The notes below the pieces were generated by a model. That model was not told the origin of the DNA and made no database searches. It saw only the letters and a program-made list of their open reading frames with translations. 64,000 bases of DNA from positions 3,756,100-3,820,099 of the forward strand of contig VWZW01006249.1 of assembly GCA_013397115.1 (NCBI GenBank), given 5' to 3'. Shown here in pieces: positions 1-12,400 of the stretch. Position 1 is the first letter of the stretch. Each line of letters opens with the position of its first letter. A program made the translations under genes and the position numbers. The stretch is from Edolisoma coerulescens (Eukaryota > Chordata > Aves > Passeriformes > Campephagidae).

Positions 1-56
1 TTACAATTATGGAAATTATCTCCTAGTGCCAAAGCACAGACTATACTAGAGAGGAA

Positions 57-97
57 ATTAATAATAATAATAACAACAATAATAGTAATAATAAAAA
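57..97. repeat. (AAT)n-like AT-rich microsatellite
   Basis: Imperfect taataataataataacaac tract just downstream of the exon 73 donor, in the last intron (1-115, cut by the window). Confidence 0.85.
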
Positions 98-115
98 AAC
101 CAGTGTCTTACTTAC

Positions 116-421
116 CCTATCAACCTTCATTATTTGGAATCGCTGAGAGATATCAGCTGTGTTGGCTGGCAATCGAGATCTTCCCGACACAAACCTCATG
201 AAAAGGACTCTCTCCTCATTTGAAAATTCTTCCAGGGTGTGCCAGAACCACTGCACCAGCTGATGCTGCTCATCAACTTCTCTGTATCGCACAACCTTCT
301 TCAGAACCTCAACTGAGATCTCTGGCATTCCACAGACCATTTGCTCCAACTGCTTGGCAGTCAGAAGGGACAGCAAAGGAACGGGAACAATCCAAGACAT
401 TCCTTCCCTGACAGCAGCCAC
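116..421 (-). CDS. HERC1: HERC1 window exon 73 (HECT, penultimate exon of the gene)
   Basis: 306 nt, 102 codons, phase 0. Acceptor aatag|GTG. Encodes [60 protein letters not shown] and the SGRSRLP motif typical just before the HECT C-lobe. Donor AGG|gtaagt. The cysteine in VCGMPE is not the catalytic one; that cysteine is expected in the next exon below base 1. Confidence 0.97.
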
Positions 422-3400
422 CTATTGGCCAAAAACAGGAGAGACATTTGAGGTGCAATTGTCTGATCTCTGCCACTTCCTGGACCATCCAAACACAAAA
501 ATAACTTCTCAGCTGAGAAACGGCATCGAGAGACAGAATTTCCAATATCTGCCAAATACAGCTTCCCACACACAGAGCCCCTGCAAGGGCTTTATTGTTT
601 CTCAAAATCCTGGAGAATATTACAGATATTTTTAATTGGAATTGAACATTGAAGAACATGTTCTGATCCAAAACAGAACTACTTAAAGAAATTATGAGTT
701 GGCAGCACAAATAATGATGGCTTAACTAAGAAACTGTGTAAATACAAAAAAGGCTTTGTTCCAGCTCAGATGTATGGTGAGAATGCTGCACTTGTTCTGC
801 AAGACTTGGGATTTGGTACCTCTGATGAGGAAGCTTTTTTCTAATGCAGATAATATCACACAGGCATCTTTACCTTGTAATTAGAATACTGCCTTCACAA
901 GGGTCACTATTCAAATGACAAAATACACAGAACTATGCAAATAGGTAATGAGCACTTCCCACAACATACCATGAAATATTTGCAGGATTTGTGTTATAAC
1001 AAAAGAGAAAAAGTTCCAAGTTAAACAAATGTCTGTCAATAATATTTACTTTAGCCAGTCTCTGTGTTGTTCACATGTCCAGTCACAGTACCCAGCATGC
1101 AAAATTGCAGGTTTTTTCCTCAAGTGGGGCTACTCAAATGGAAGACCAGCTCTGATTTCTGATGCTCTTTTGCCAACTGAGCAATTACTGAGAAAAAAAC
1201 AGCACTAAATTTTTAAAAGGAGCCAAATCAGTTTGTGGGGGAAGAAAAGACATGGAGACCCAGAAAGATGCAGAAAGCCAAGCTTTTCTTACCACTGAAT
1301 AAGCTGTAATGGAAATAAGCACAGATCACCCCCTGTTCCCCTAACAACGGGGCCGGGTCACAATGAGGTCCTTACCTGCCGGTCCATTTCATGGAGTCTG
1401 TACTCAATTGCCCTCTCCACATACTCTTTCCTGTTTGAAAAGGTAAGTGGGATACTGTTCCCTCCAGGGATTATGGGAACCATTTTACCATCAGCACTTT
1501 GGCCAACAAAAGAATCTAAAGGAATCATCTGTTAGGCAAAACAGGAAAAGCACAAGTCACTCCAGTGATCCAAGTACAGCATTTTACTATAAATCACCTA
1601 GAACTGTGTATAGTAAGATCACAAACTATTCTAAATGCACACAAAGTGCTTGTTATCCCAAGAATAGAGACTGAAATGATATAAATACTGACGTGAAGGT
1701 CAATCTGATAAAGTAACTGCTTTCAGAATAAACCTAAAAGCGCAGACTCTTATCTTACCTCATGGAAATTTTCTTCAGTAATCCCACTGTCTTCAATGTG
1801 AAGAATGCTGTTGAGGGTCTGCACATAGAGCAGATCTACCTCCTCCAAATCCTCCAAGATGAGTGGGATACAACAAAGTTGCTTCCAGACCATTGGAGCC
1901 AAATGAAGATCTAATGGCTTTTTCGTACGAATAGCTACACCCATGAGAATGCCCAAGAACTTAAACTGCATCAGATGTTCATCTAAACATGCTGAAGGGT
2001 TAAAGAGAAACCTGGAAGGACAAAAAAGCAGTGAAAAGAGTATTATTTCTATGCCAGTTCATTAGAAGTAAAAGAGAAAACACTTCTAAGCATGGCACAG
2101 TCACTGCCAGCACACTTATCAGCAAGGGCTGTCCAAATAAGATTATTGTTATCTTTAGCTGTTAAAACACTGGAGGCTGAGGGAGGCAGAACTCCCGAGC
2201 ACAAAAAGCCTGGCATCTTGATGTTACTCTGAATTCTGCCATCACCAATCCAGCAAGCCCATGTTAAAACTATGCCCTCCCTCCACAATAAAGTAACATC
2301 ACAACCTGAAGGAAAAAATATACTGGAGACAATCATGAAGTCTCATCATTTGGTATAAAACAGTCAATAGAAGATTTTGATTTTCACCCACTACCATCTG
2401 CAATAAAAGCAAGTCCTGGACAACTTACCTATCCCTATTGTAGCCTACTTCAGCTGTAGCATTTGGGGAAGGAATAAGCAGGTCTACTATTCCAGTTTCC
2501 AGTTCCTTAAAAATCAACAACAAAAAAGCCTTCTTAGAAAGAGGGAGAGCGAACCTGACAGAACTATCATGACATTATAACATTACAAGACAGAGTATTT
2601 CACTACAGTGATGATTACTCCTCAAAAACTAATATGAAACACTAAGAAAGTAAACACAGTAGGATGATTTTAAGTAATAAAGACATGTTTATTTCAAGAC
2701 CTGACTTTATGTCAGACTATAATGGTTTTTCCCCTGCGACTGGACTGTGATACATTCCTGTTACTTGTTTCCAAAATACTCACAGACATACCTGACACAT
2801 TTCTGTAATGGTGTCATCAAACACTCCACCTGCATCATCAGCTCCTTCTCCAACCAGTTTCACTTTCCAGGCACGGGAGGGTAAGCGAAGGTCTGATGCA
2901 TTCAGCTTTACCACTTGCCTTGCTATCTGTACAAAAATGGGCTTGCACTTCCGACCCCTTTGGGGGAAAGAGACACAGCCATAAATGTAACTCATAATCA
3001 TGTAAAGGCTACTGATTATTGTTAACTTGATTGACAGAGCTGTACAGAGAGAGCTCAGAATGCCAAAACAGAAAGAAATGCATGAATATCAGCATTCACA
3101 TGAGGTGTAATCCAAAGCCTGTGAAAGCAGCACTGACCTGGTGGATATCCTTTTCACAGTGATCTGGGGCCCGTAGTTCTTGCCCTGCACCATGGTTTTG
3201 CCTATGGAGCGCACCATGGGCAGGGTGTACACCCGTGGTGCCAGCAAGGGCCTCAGCTGTCCCTGCACTATTCCCCACGTTCCAGCATTGTAATGAGATG
3301 TACTGTTCTGCAATAAAGCAAGAGTGAGAATAAACATATCAATGAAGGATAGTAATTCCATTCTTTACAGAATAAAACCCTTCACAGCAATGACTGGCAC

Positions 3401-6400
3401 TTCAGTGTTTCATGAAACAGGTCAGCACTTTTTGGTTTTAGTTTTGAGGCTAGTAAGCTCTTGGAAATCAGAACATTGACACGTCAGTGACAGCATAAGT
3501 GAAAACGTAAAGCAATACCTTCACAAAGTTTGCTTTATTCCGGAATTATTTATTTAAAAATTTTTTTTACCAAAAAAATTATAGAGCTTATTATTAAGGT
3601 CCATCTAGATCTGGTCAGAAACTCTCCAGTAGAACAACACAGCCAAGTCAGTTTTTTCAAATGGAATTTTACCTGGTTATTGGGACTGAGGTTAAGTAAT
3701 CTCCATGAAGAGTACATGAGGTCAGAGAAATGGTACAGCAGTCTCAGCCTCGCTCTCACTGTATGAATGCTCACTTCTTTCAGGGCCCCATACTGGGGTG
3801 GAATGGCATCAGGTAAACCAAGCTGCAAAGGCACCGAAACACCTGCCACAGAAAGAGAAACAAAGCCCTGTTTGAGAAAGGGGATCTGTACTGCTTTGGC
3901 TGGGATGAAGCTCATTTTCCTCGCAGTAGCTTCCACGGTGCTCAGCTGCCTACTGGGGTTAAGCCATGACAGAAGCCAAACTGAGAGTAAGATAATTTGG
4001 ATATCAAACAAAACAAGGTATGGATATAAAACAAAACCAATTTTGTCCCAAATGTTCAGAAATTCTTGTCGCCCTCACAGCCCAGGACACACCAAGACTA
4101 AAGAAAAGGCCACACAAAAGCCCAGCTGCTCACCTGGAGCTCGGGGTGGGACGGGGGGAGCTGTCCAGGCAGCGCTGTGGCAGCGGCCGGCCGAGATCTG
4201 CCGCACGTTCTTCCCCTGCAGCACCGTCACCAGCGTGGGCTCTCTGACGTGGTTGGTGTGGCCCAGCCCCAGCTGACAAAAGGGAGCAATCAACAACTGA
4301 TGATATTTCTAAAACTCTCCAAGCAAAAACTGAGAGCAGATGGTAAAAAAATCGTATTTGTTTACAGCATATATTGTGATAAAGAATATTTATCATATTT
4401 ATTATATATATATATATTTTTTTTTTTTCCCCCCCACCTTTTATTTTTGACTAAATACTGCGCCTGCACCCAACGGGAGTAACAGACCCAGGTGTCAAAG
4501 AAACCTGAAAACAGCTGGAGACTTCTGGAAAAATCTTTCCCAGACTGAGGAACTGATCCATGCTGCTAAGTCCTGTATTGCAGTCCTTCATACACAGACA
4601 ACAAAGCTCCTACATCTCCTCCGTGCTATTTTAACACCATTTTTGTTCTAGCATGTACTGACTTAAAAAAGATCACTCCTTTCAAAAGGTTCATTTATAT
4701 TTTCATTATGAAAAGCATCTACAGAGTTCACAGATCTGATTGACACCAATCATAAGTTTTTTTATGTTGAAAAAACTGAAGACAGCTCAAGAATTAGGAG
4801 AAAATCTGCAATTTTTTAAAAAAGCTTGGATTAGAGTATTTTGGGTAGCATGTCTTGAGTGCTTTCCCAAACTGCTACCATGTAAGAGCACAGAGAGTAA
4901 ACAAGAAAATGATGGAAATTGCCTAAAACACGATCATGCTGAAGGGTGAAGGAGGAACATAAAAAAACCTTTCTTTCCCACCAAAAGGAAGCTATGCCAG
5001 GCACACGCGTGAAGCACAGCGAGAGGCTCCCAGAAGGCAGGAGCAGAGGGAACAGGACGTACCTGGCCTTCGGAATTGCTGCCCCAGGCATACACGTCCC
5101 CCGTGGAGGACAGGGCCAGCGTGTGCTCGGCTCCCACGGCGATGTCCTCGATGAAGACCCCGGCCAGCACCGGCACCTGCTGCGGCCGGTTGTGGTTGCG
5201 GGCGCGGCCCTCGGGCAGACCGATCAGGCGATCTGCAAGGGCAAGCACAGGCTCCAGGGACAAGCAACACTCGGGGGAGTTTCACTACAGGCACAAGTAG
5301 GGGAAGGGCAGAAAGCAATTCCGTACAGTCCTGGGACTGGGACACGAGGGTAACCCTTCAGGGAGAAAGGGTGTGGGTATTTCCTGCAAAGCACTGCCTA
5401 CAGTGCTCATTTATGCTGCTAAAGCTGTCGTGTCCATGTTCAGTCTGAAACAAGACCAAACTCTACTAAACCACGACCTCTAGATCCAAATGTATGGGTT
5501 TGTAACAAACATGAATTAACTGACTTGAGAAGTTTTTGCATGTTTCATTCAGTGCGCACAGAAATCCTCCCACCCAGGTTGTTAAACGTGTGTAGGTATG
5601 TGCCTAATTAGGCAATGTAAACTTTGAAGTTTTTGGATGTGTGAAATTCAATGAAGTTTTAGGAAAATGCTCTTCAAAAAGTAAATTAGTAAAATGAAAG
5701 GTTGTTCTGAGATCAAACTAGACAGAGCTACAAATCTGGATTTTAGGTATATGTTAAAATTACGTTGAAGTTTCAAAATTTAGATCAGATCAGCATGTGT
5801 CTAAAAAGTAGCATTAGGTCAGCCTTAGAAATACATCTTAATATTCTTCCTTTTCACTTGCAACATACACAAGCCTATAGATGCAAATGTCCAAAAAGCA
5901 GATTGTCTTACCTTGGCCAAAAGTATACACATGACCATCTTTTGTCAGTGCAACAGAGAACTGAGTTCCACAGGCAACTTTTTTTATTCCAATTCCACAA
6001 AGAATATCCACTTTCTATGGGGTAAAGAGAAAGGAAAACCAGCTATAGGATACAAACAGATAGCAAACATGAATTTAATCTGTAACTCCTGCTTCCAAAA
6101 AAGAAATTTTTTTATTTCCACTGTGCAGTGCACACATTGTAGGACTATTTTAATTAATGCTTGGAAATTAATACAGGAAACAGAAACGCATGGTTTTTTC
6201 AACGGAATTAACACCTTATTCTATGTACAACGATTCAAAATACCTTTTTTTTTCTGGGAGCGAGGGGGAGTGGCACGGGAAGAAGTAGGTGGGTGTGTAC
6301 ACAACCTTCTCCCCAGTTTCCAAAAGAGGAAATCTCTCTTCTGTAAGATAAACCTCAGATTTTCACTATTTGTACTGCTACTGAGATACAGTCACCATGA

Positions 6401-9400
6401 TTTACCTTAAATTCTTGAGAGTACCAGGCTCAGCATAATATGTCATCAGAATTATTTGTGCCAGATTGTACAACAACAGCATGGAATGAACAACTTAATT
6501 TGTGGAAATCACACTCTCAACACTGTACAACACCTCTAACAGCACTGAAAGTTTATGCAAAGAATCATTTCCCCAGGAATCTAACCTGTGGTGAGGACTT
6601 TGCAGTGGAATTTCCCAAACCAAGTTTACCATAATCTCCATCTCCAAAAGCCCAAACCATTGAGCCATCTGTTGACACAGCCACAGTGTGATTGAGGCCA
6701 CAGGCCACCTGGGGAGAGAAATGATGTTATCACCACTGCTTTTGCTGACTTACTAACTCAAACATACCAACTACCTTCAAGAAGAAATACTGTGTTTTAA
6801 AAATAACTATCCCTGTAAAACCACTACAACTTCCATGGCTTATTACAGTGTTTTAAAGACACTCAGGACCACAGTAGTATTTTTTCAACACTTGCTTCCT
6901 CTCAGCTCATAGGACCAAAGGATAGTATTATGCCACACATGTTCTCTGCTTAAAAATACTGACAATCTCATGAATTCGTGCTTAAAAATGCCTAAATCTT
7001 GAAATGTTAAAATCATGGCATGTTTTGCAGAAAGAAAACCAAGAGAATCAGGAAAGTAATTATTTTAAAAATTATGCATAGTCGAAATTTTGCCATCATA
7101 ATCAAAATAAACGCCAAGGTTAAAAACCACAACTGAACACTTAAATATGTTAAAAACATGAGCTTTAAACTAAGATACACTGCTAATTTGAGATAAACCA
7201 TGCCTGGCCAATCTGGTAACCTTCCAGCGCCGTCACTCTTTCTGGAAGTTTCTTATTGGAAGTATTTCCAAGCCCCAGTCGACCATAATCACCATTTCCA
7301 AAAGTAAAAAGTTTGCCATCTGCTGTCACCACAGCTGAGTGTTTGAAACCACATGACATCTGGAAGCAAAGAAAGCATTATTTTTACACACATTTTAGAT
7401 CTGGGTGAAAGTTTATACTTACACATATATATGTAATACCCTAAACTATATTCCTTTCCAAAGAGCTAAAAGATACAGACATTTTAGTATTAACGATTTC
7501 TCCAGCAACTCGTCTCTCATCCTTTTCAATGGTAATGTTATGCAGGGGGACCAGAGGATATTTGCATGAAGAATCTGATGTGTGATTATGTAATTTTTTT
7601 ATAAAGAAACCTCCAGTCCAAACCAAATATGGTTTTGTGCATTGTTAGTACTTAGGAGGAGGTCTTGGTGACCAGTTTTGTAAGTCAAAGTCACCCGACA
7701 AGGACAAAGGGAAGCTTATAAATCATGTCTGCATTTTGATCATCTTTAAATCACCCCTTTCTTCCATGCTCTGTTTTTAGTCCTTTCCAGTACCAACTGT
7801 CAATTAGTATCTCTGTGGTATTAACATCCTTTAGCTGGAAGTTACCACCTTGGTTCATAAAGCCCAGAGAAATACGAAGCTGCCTGTTTTCATGTAGTTA
7901 AACAGCACTGGGCTCCCAGGCCTGCAGCTTCAAGGAGACAAAAATATTTTGCAACCTGCACAACTTCTTCTCCTTGCAGAGCCTCGATCTGCCTGGGCCT
8001 GCGCTGTCTGTCGCTGTTCCCATGGCCCAGCTTGCCATAGTCCCCATCTCCCCAGCTGAAGACTTCCCCACTTTCTGTTAAAGCCATGGAATGCCCATCA
8101 GATCCACAGGAGGTCACCAGCTGTGTTACAACAAAGCCTGTCAAAGACAAGTGAGAAAACAAAGCTTAGCATAACTTGTAACAGACTCTTACATACATGT
8201 ATCCAAGCGTGCCTGGTGGCAGCCAGTTAAGTCTGAGGAAAGAAACAAACCACAATAAGGCTTCTTTTTATAGCAATTAATTTACTTTTATTTTGAACAA
8301 AACTTTTGTTTTCTCACGGAGAACTCAGGCTTCTGTCCTGCCACTGGTTTTGGAATTAAATGTTCCTAATCTGAGCCAACACTTTTCCCGGAAGCCTTCT
8401 TAACATTAAGGACTTTTAACATATTACTACTGAAATCTTAAGGAAATATGAAGATCTTGTTTGTTTGTTCAAATTTTTAACTAAAAACTACAATATTTTC
8501 ATGTGTAAACCTGCAAGAAGAGCATCAGCACAAATAACTATACTACCAAAATGGTTATTTGTGCTCCTTCACTGGATTCCTTTCAAACCCAACAGTCTTA
8601 CCTTGCAGTGCTGAAATGACAGTTAAGACATGAAGATCATCGGAATTTCCTTGTCCCAGTCGCCCATAGCTCCCTTCACCACAAGCCAGAACTGTGCCAT
8701 TGGCTTGAATGACAAAAGTACAATTCTGACCACAAACCACCTAGGTTAGAAAGATATGAAGCAATTTTAATAAATTCCATGCTAAATACAGCAATGCTGT
8801 AATACCTGCCTTACAGTGCACCATTTCTTTTTAATTTGTTTTCTTTGTAATTATATCAAGACAATCTTCTATCAAGTCAGTGTTATTTCAGAAAGCAAAA
8901 CTGCCACATGTATTATGTGAAAGCTGTGCAACTGTTTTCAAATCATGCTCATATAAAATAATTCTGTGTTGACAGATTTCAGTGGCTTCTTGGTTTTAAT
9001 TCGTCAAATAATTAAAGATTTCCTTTCTAGTGAAACCTATGTTTTCGGATACTTGCAGTAAATTCAAGAACAAGTTGAAAAGACACTCAGAGAGGGATTT
9101 TGACAAGTTGTACAAATAATAGATGGAAAATGATGAAATCATGACTGGTTTGAAGTGATCACCTGCTGAGCCTGGGAGAACGAAGGTGCTGCCACCGGGA
9201 TCATGACGTTTCTGCCAGCCTCTGCCAGCTGCCCGTGCCGCCCTGCTCCCCACAGGTACACATCACATTTGCCTCCCAAGTGCCAGTCCTAGGGAAGAGC
9301 GTGAAAGGAGGCTTTAGAACAAGAGTACTTTCGACAGCTTGCCATGTTTCAAAAGGATAAAAAACACTCCAAAATACCCCAAACCCTCCAAACCATCGAT

Positions 9401-12400
9401 TTTACTGACCTCTGGCCTTGATGTTGCCCAAGACATGATCTGTTCATCCATGCCATTGATCCATTTACTGTTATCCTACACAGCAAAAGCCACAGTTACC
9501 ACATTCAGCTCAAGACATGCACATTAGTTTTCTATTATATATTTTCCTTTCTAAGAACAACATTCAAATTATTCTAAACAATTAAGCAGTAAGAACAAAT
9601 GTGTGCAGACTAGCAATGACACTGTTATCCATGACTTGCAATCCAAATCAAAGAAAGAAAAATGTAATTCATGATGAAGAAATCTTTTTCTACTTATTGA
9701 TGCTTAGGGCTTTTTGAAGTTTCAATTGCAAAGACTGGCTTAAAACATTACAAGCTTTCTTATAAAAAATTCTTAATCAAAAATTTCTGTTTTGGTTTAC
9801 ATAACAAGTCGTGAAGAAAACTGACATTAGCAAAATAATTTGGTGTAGGAACATGACAAAATACTACTCTTAAAATAGTACTACAAAGCTCTATATTTCT
9901 TGCTTCTATCACATGTGAAAATTACTGTCACAGTTTTGGGTTGTTTTGTATTTTAATATGCAACTGACTTGCATTCTTTACACACACACACACACGGAGC
10001 AATCTTAACAGTGTATTCTAACCTGTTAATCAAAAAATAAACTTAAATTTATTGCTGGTGCTTATGTTACTAAATATAAATCTTTACAGTTCAGAGATGT
10101 TAACTGCATCATACCATGTGCTCAGTAACAACACACTTGGCTGTTGAGACAATACATCAACTTTTACCATCAGGAGAGTAAGCTCATCCTCTGGAACAGG
10201 CTCCAGGTCTGGAACGGTGAAGGACTCTGGGAACTGAGCTCCCTTGGCCAGGGCTTCAGCAGCTTTTATGGTGGTGGAGAAGCACTCGAGCCAGGCCCAT
10301 TCCGTGGGGTTCCAGGCAGAGGGGTCGGGGAGGCAGCTCTGGTGGTGAGGGGGCACGGGGGGGTTGCAGAGCAACTGGTCCAGGTGCAGCCCCACGGCCA
10401 GGGATGCCAAGCACTGCATGTAGGGGCTGTGAACCAGCTGGTCCCCACACACCACGTGCGGCTGGAGGGCAGCAGGAAGAGAAAGGGAAGAGTTAGAAAC
10501 ACACATCAATTTAAAATATAAGTCCTTCAAAGCTAGTCCTATACAACAATACTTTCTTCCCTGCTTAATCAAAGCTTTTCTAATATTTTAAGCATTTTCA
10601 AATTAGGAGACTACTACTTTTGAGAATAGTGAAAGATATTTGCAAGCAGAATGTAGGAAAGTCTTCTGGGTTCTCTGGTGAAAGACTGAAACCAGCTGAG
10701 ATGTGAACAGTGACCTCGTGTCAGACATGAATGTTACATGTTTGCATCACTCCTACCTTTTCATAAGCGTACTGCTCCTGCAGCATTATCGGCAGGCGCT
10801 CCAGGAACGCCCTCATGCACGGAGCCATGTTTAGGCCCAGAACTCCCTGCTGCTTCAGCGCAGTCCGACATGTCGCCAGCACGTGATTGGAAGAGATCCA
10901 CTCTGAGGTGCAGTTCACCACCAACACGTCCTGTTTAACAGTCACAGCACACATTAGAAATTAAAAATTCACAAAGCAGCAGCATTCAGCTCCATTGATT
11001 TATCACCAAGTATCTTGGTTTCCAGAGGGGCCAGAAAACGCTCAGGTTCAAACATTTCTGTCTCACCTTTGATCTGTTAGAGCAGGCAGCTACTCCAACC
11101 TCAGGGATCCACACTGCGGTCTGGATAGCTCCAGACCCTATCACAACACTCTGCAATACTGAACCATCCTAAGGAGAGAAGGGGTTTGAGTCAGGTGCAG
11201 ACACAGCTACAGCTCTGTTCAAGTGCATACAACCACATTCCTAAGGGATGATACTATCACAAGCTTTCAAAAACTATTTAAAAATGAACTGCTTAACCTA
11301 AAAGCAGAAAACCCCATTTTTATCATATTAAAGAGATAATATAACTAAGGATTTAGAAGTGTTTAATAATCCATATTACGTGACTCTTCAAAGAGTCCTC
11401 AACGTAAGAGAATATTGTTCCTAACTATAAAGAAAGTGGCTGGTTCTGCAAAGCCTAACTAACATGACCAAACCTACCGAATCAATCAATACTGAACCAT
11501 AACTATGAAGTACTTCAATGTTAAGTACAATTTCAATTTGTGTTTTATTGTTTACAATGTTATAACATTATTTTACACCTGCTTTCTCTAATGTATTTAA
11601 CACACAGTGGGATGGAAGCTGGTCTGATAACGTGACCATTACAGATACTCTTACTAAGAATGAGAATCAAGCCACACCAAAGGTGATCTTACCCGTAAAG
11701 ACCAGATATTCATGAGGCCACCGAGTCCCCCAGACACCAGTGCCAGCCCATCAGGACTGAAGGCAACAGTGCGGACAGGAGTGATGTGTCCTCTCAGCTG
11801 GAACACACACTTCACTTCCACTGCCTTCCTGTATCCATCCTGCAAACAAGTGCACACTTATGGAACACTGGACTACTTTCAGGACACGGAATAGCATGAC
11901 AGCATCTGTATTCTGCAATAAATACTGATCATCCACAGAGATGGGGAAGTTCCACTAAATAATTAAAACCCCCCAGGTACTATAACAATATTTTATAGAT
12001 ATCTTGATCACATTATCAGCTTTCCTCCCCTTACAAAATGCCATCAACATCAAAAGACTACATTACAATTTATGTAGGAGAAATTAGTCTTGACTCTATC
12101 TACAAAAAACTTTGAACTCTTACTAAATTTTAGGATAAGTTGATCAACTTTTTTGAAAGAAAGAAAACAGATCAAAATATAATCTTTAGCCAAATAAGAT
12201 TTTCAATCTCCTGTTCTGAAAGTGCCTACACATACACAAATGCAATGTAAACTCTTTTAAGCAAATTTCTTCTCTCAGGAAATGTTGAGAATCAAGTAAT
12301 GCGCTCACATTCTTCTCCTCTCTCAAATTCACAATGAGCAAAGAGAACTTCTTATACACCAAGTTTCCTCCTTTTACCTTGGCACTTGTTTCTTGCTCCC

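Noticed and set aside
309..710. 133-codon minus-strand open frame overlapping exon 73
   Set aside because: Wrong frame for the HECT sequence; a shadow of exon 73.
3767..4276. 169-codon plus-strand open frame
   Set aside because: It overlaps antisense to exons 66 and 67 and owes its length to their composition; no domain recognised.
4946..5353. 135-codon plus-strand open frame
   Set aside because: Antisense shadow of GC-rich exon 65; no start context or family resemblance.
5913..6410. 165-codon plus-strand open frame
   Set aside because: Covers exon 64 antisense and intron; composition is AT-driven, with no domain.
10144..10521. 125-codon plus-strand open frame
   Set aside because: Antisense shadow of GC-rich exon 57.
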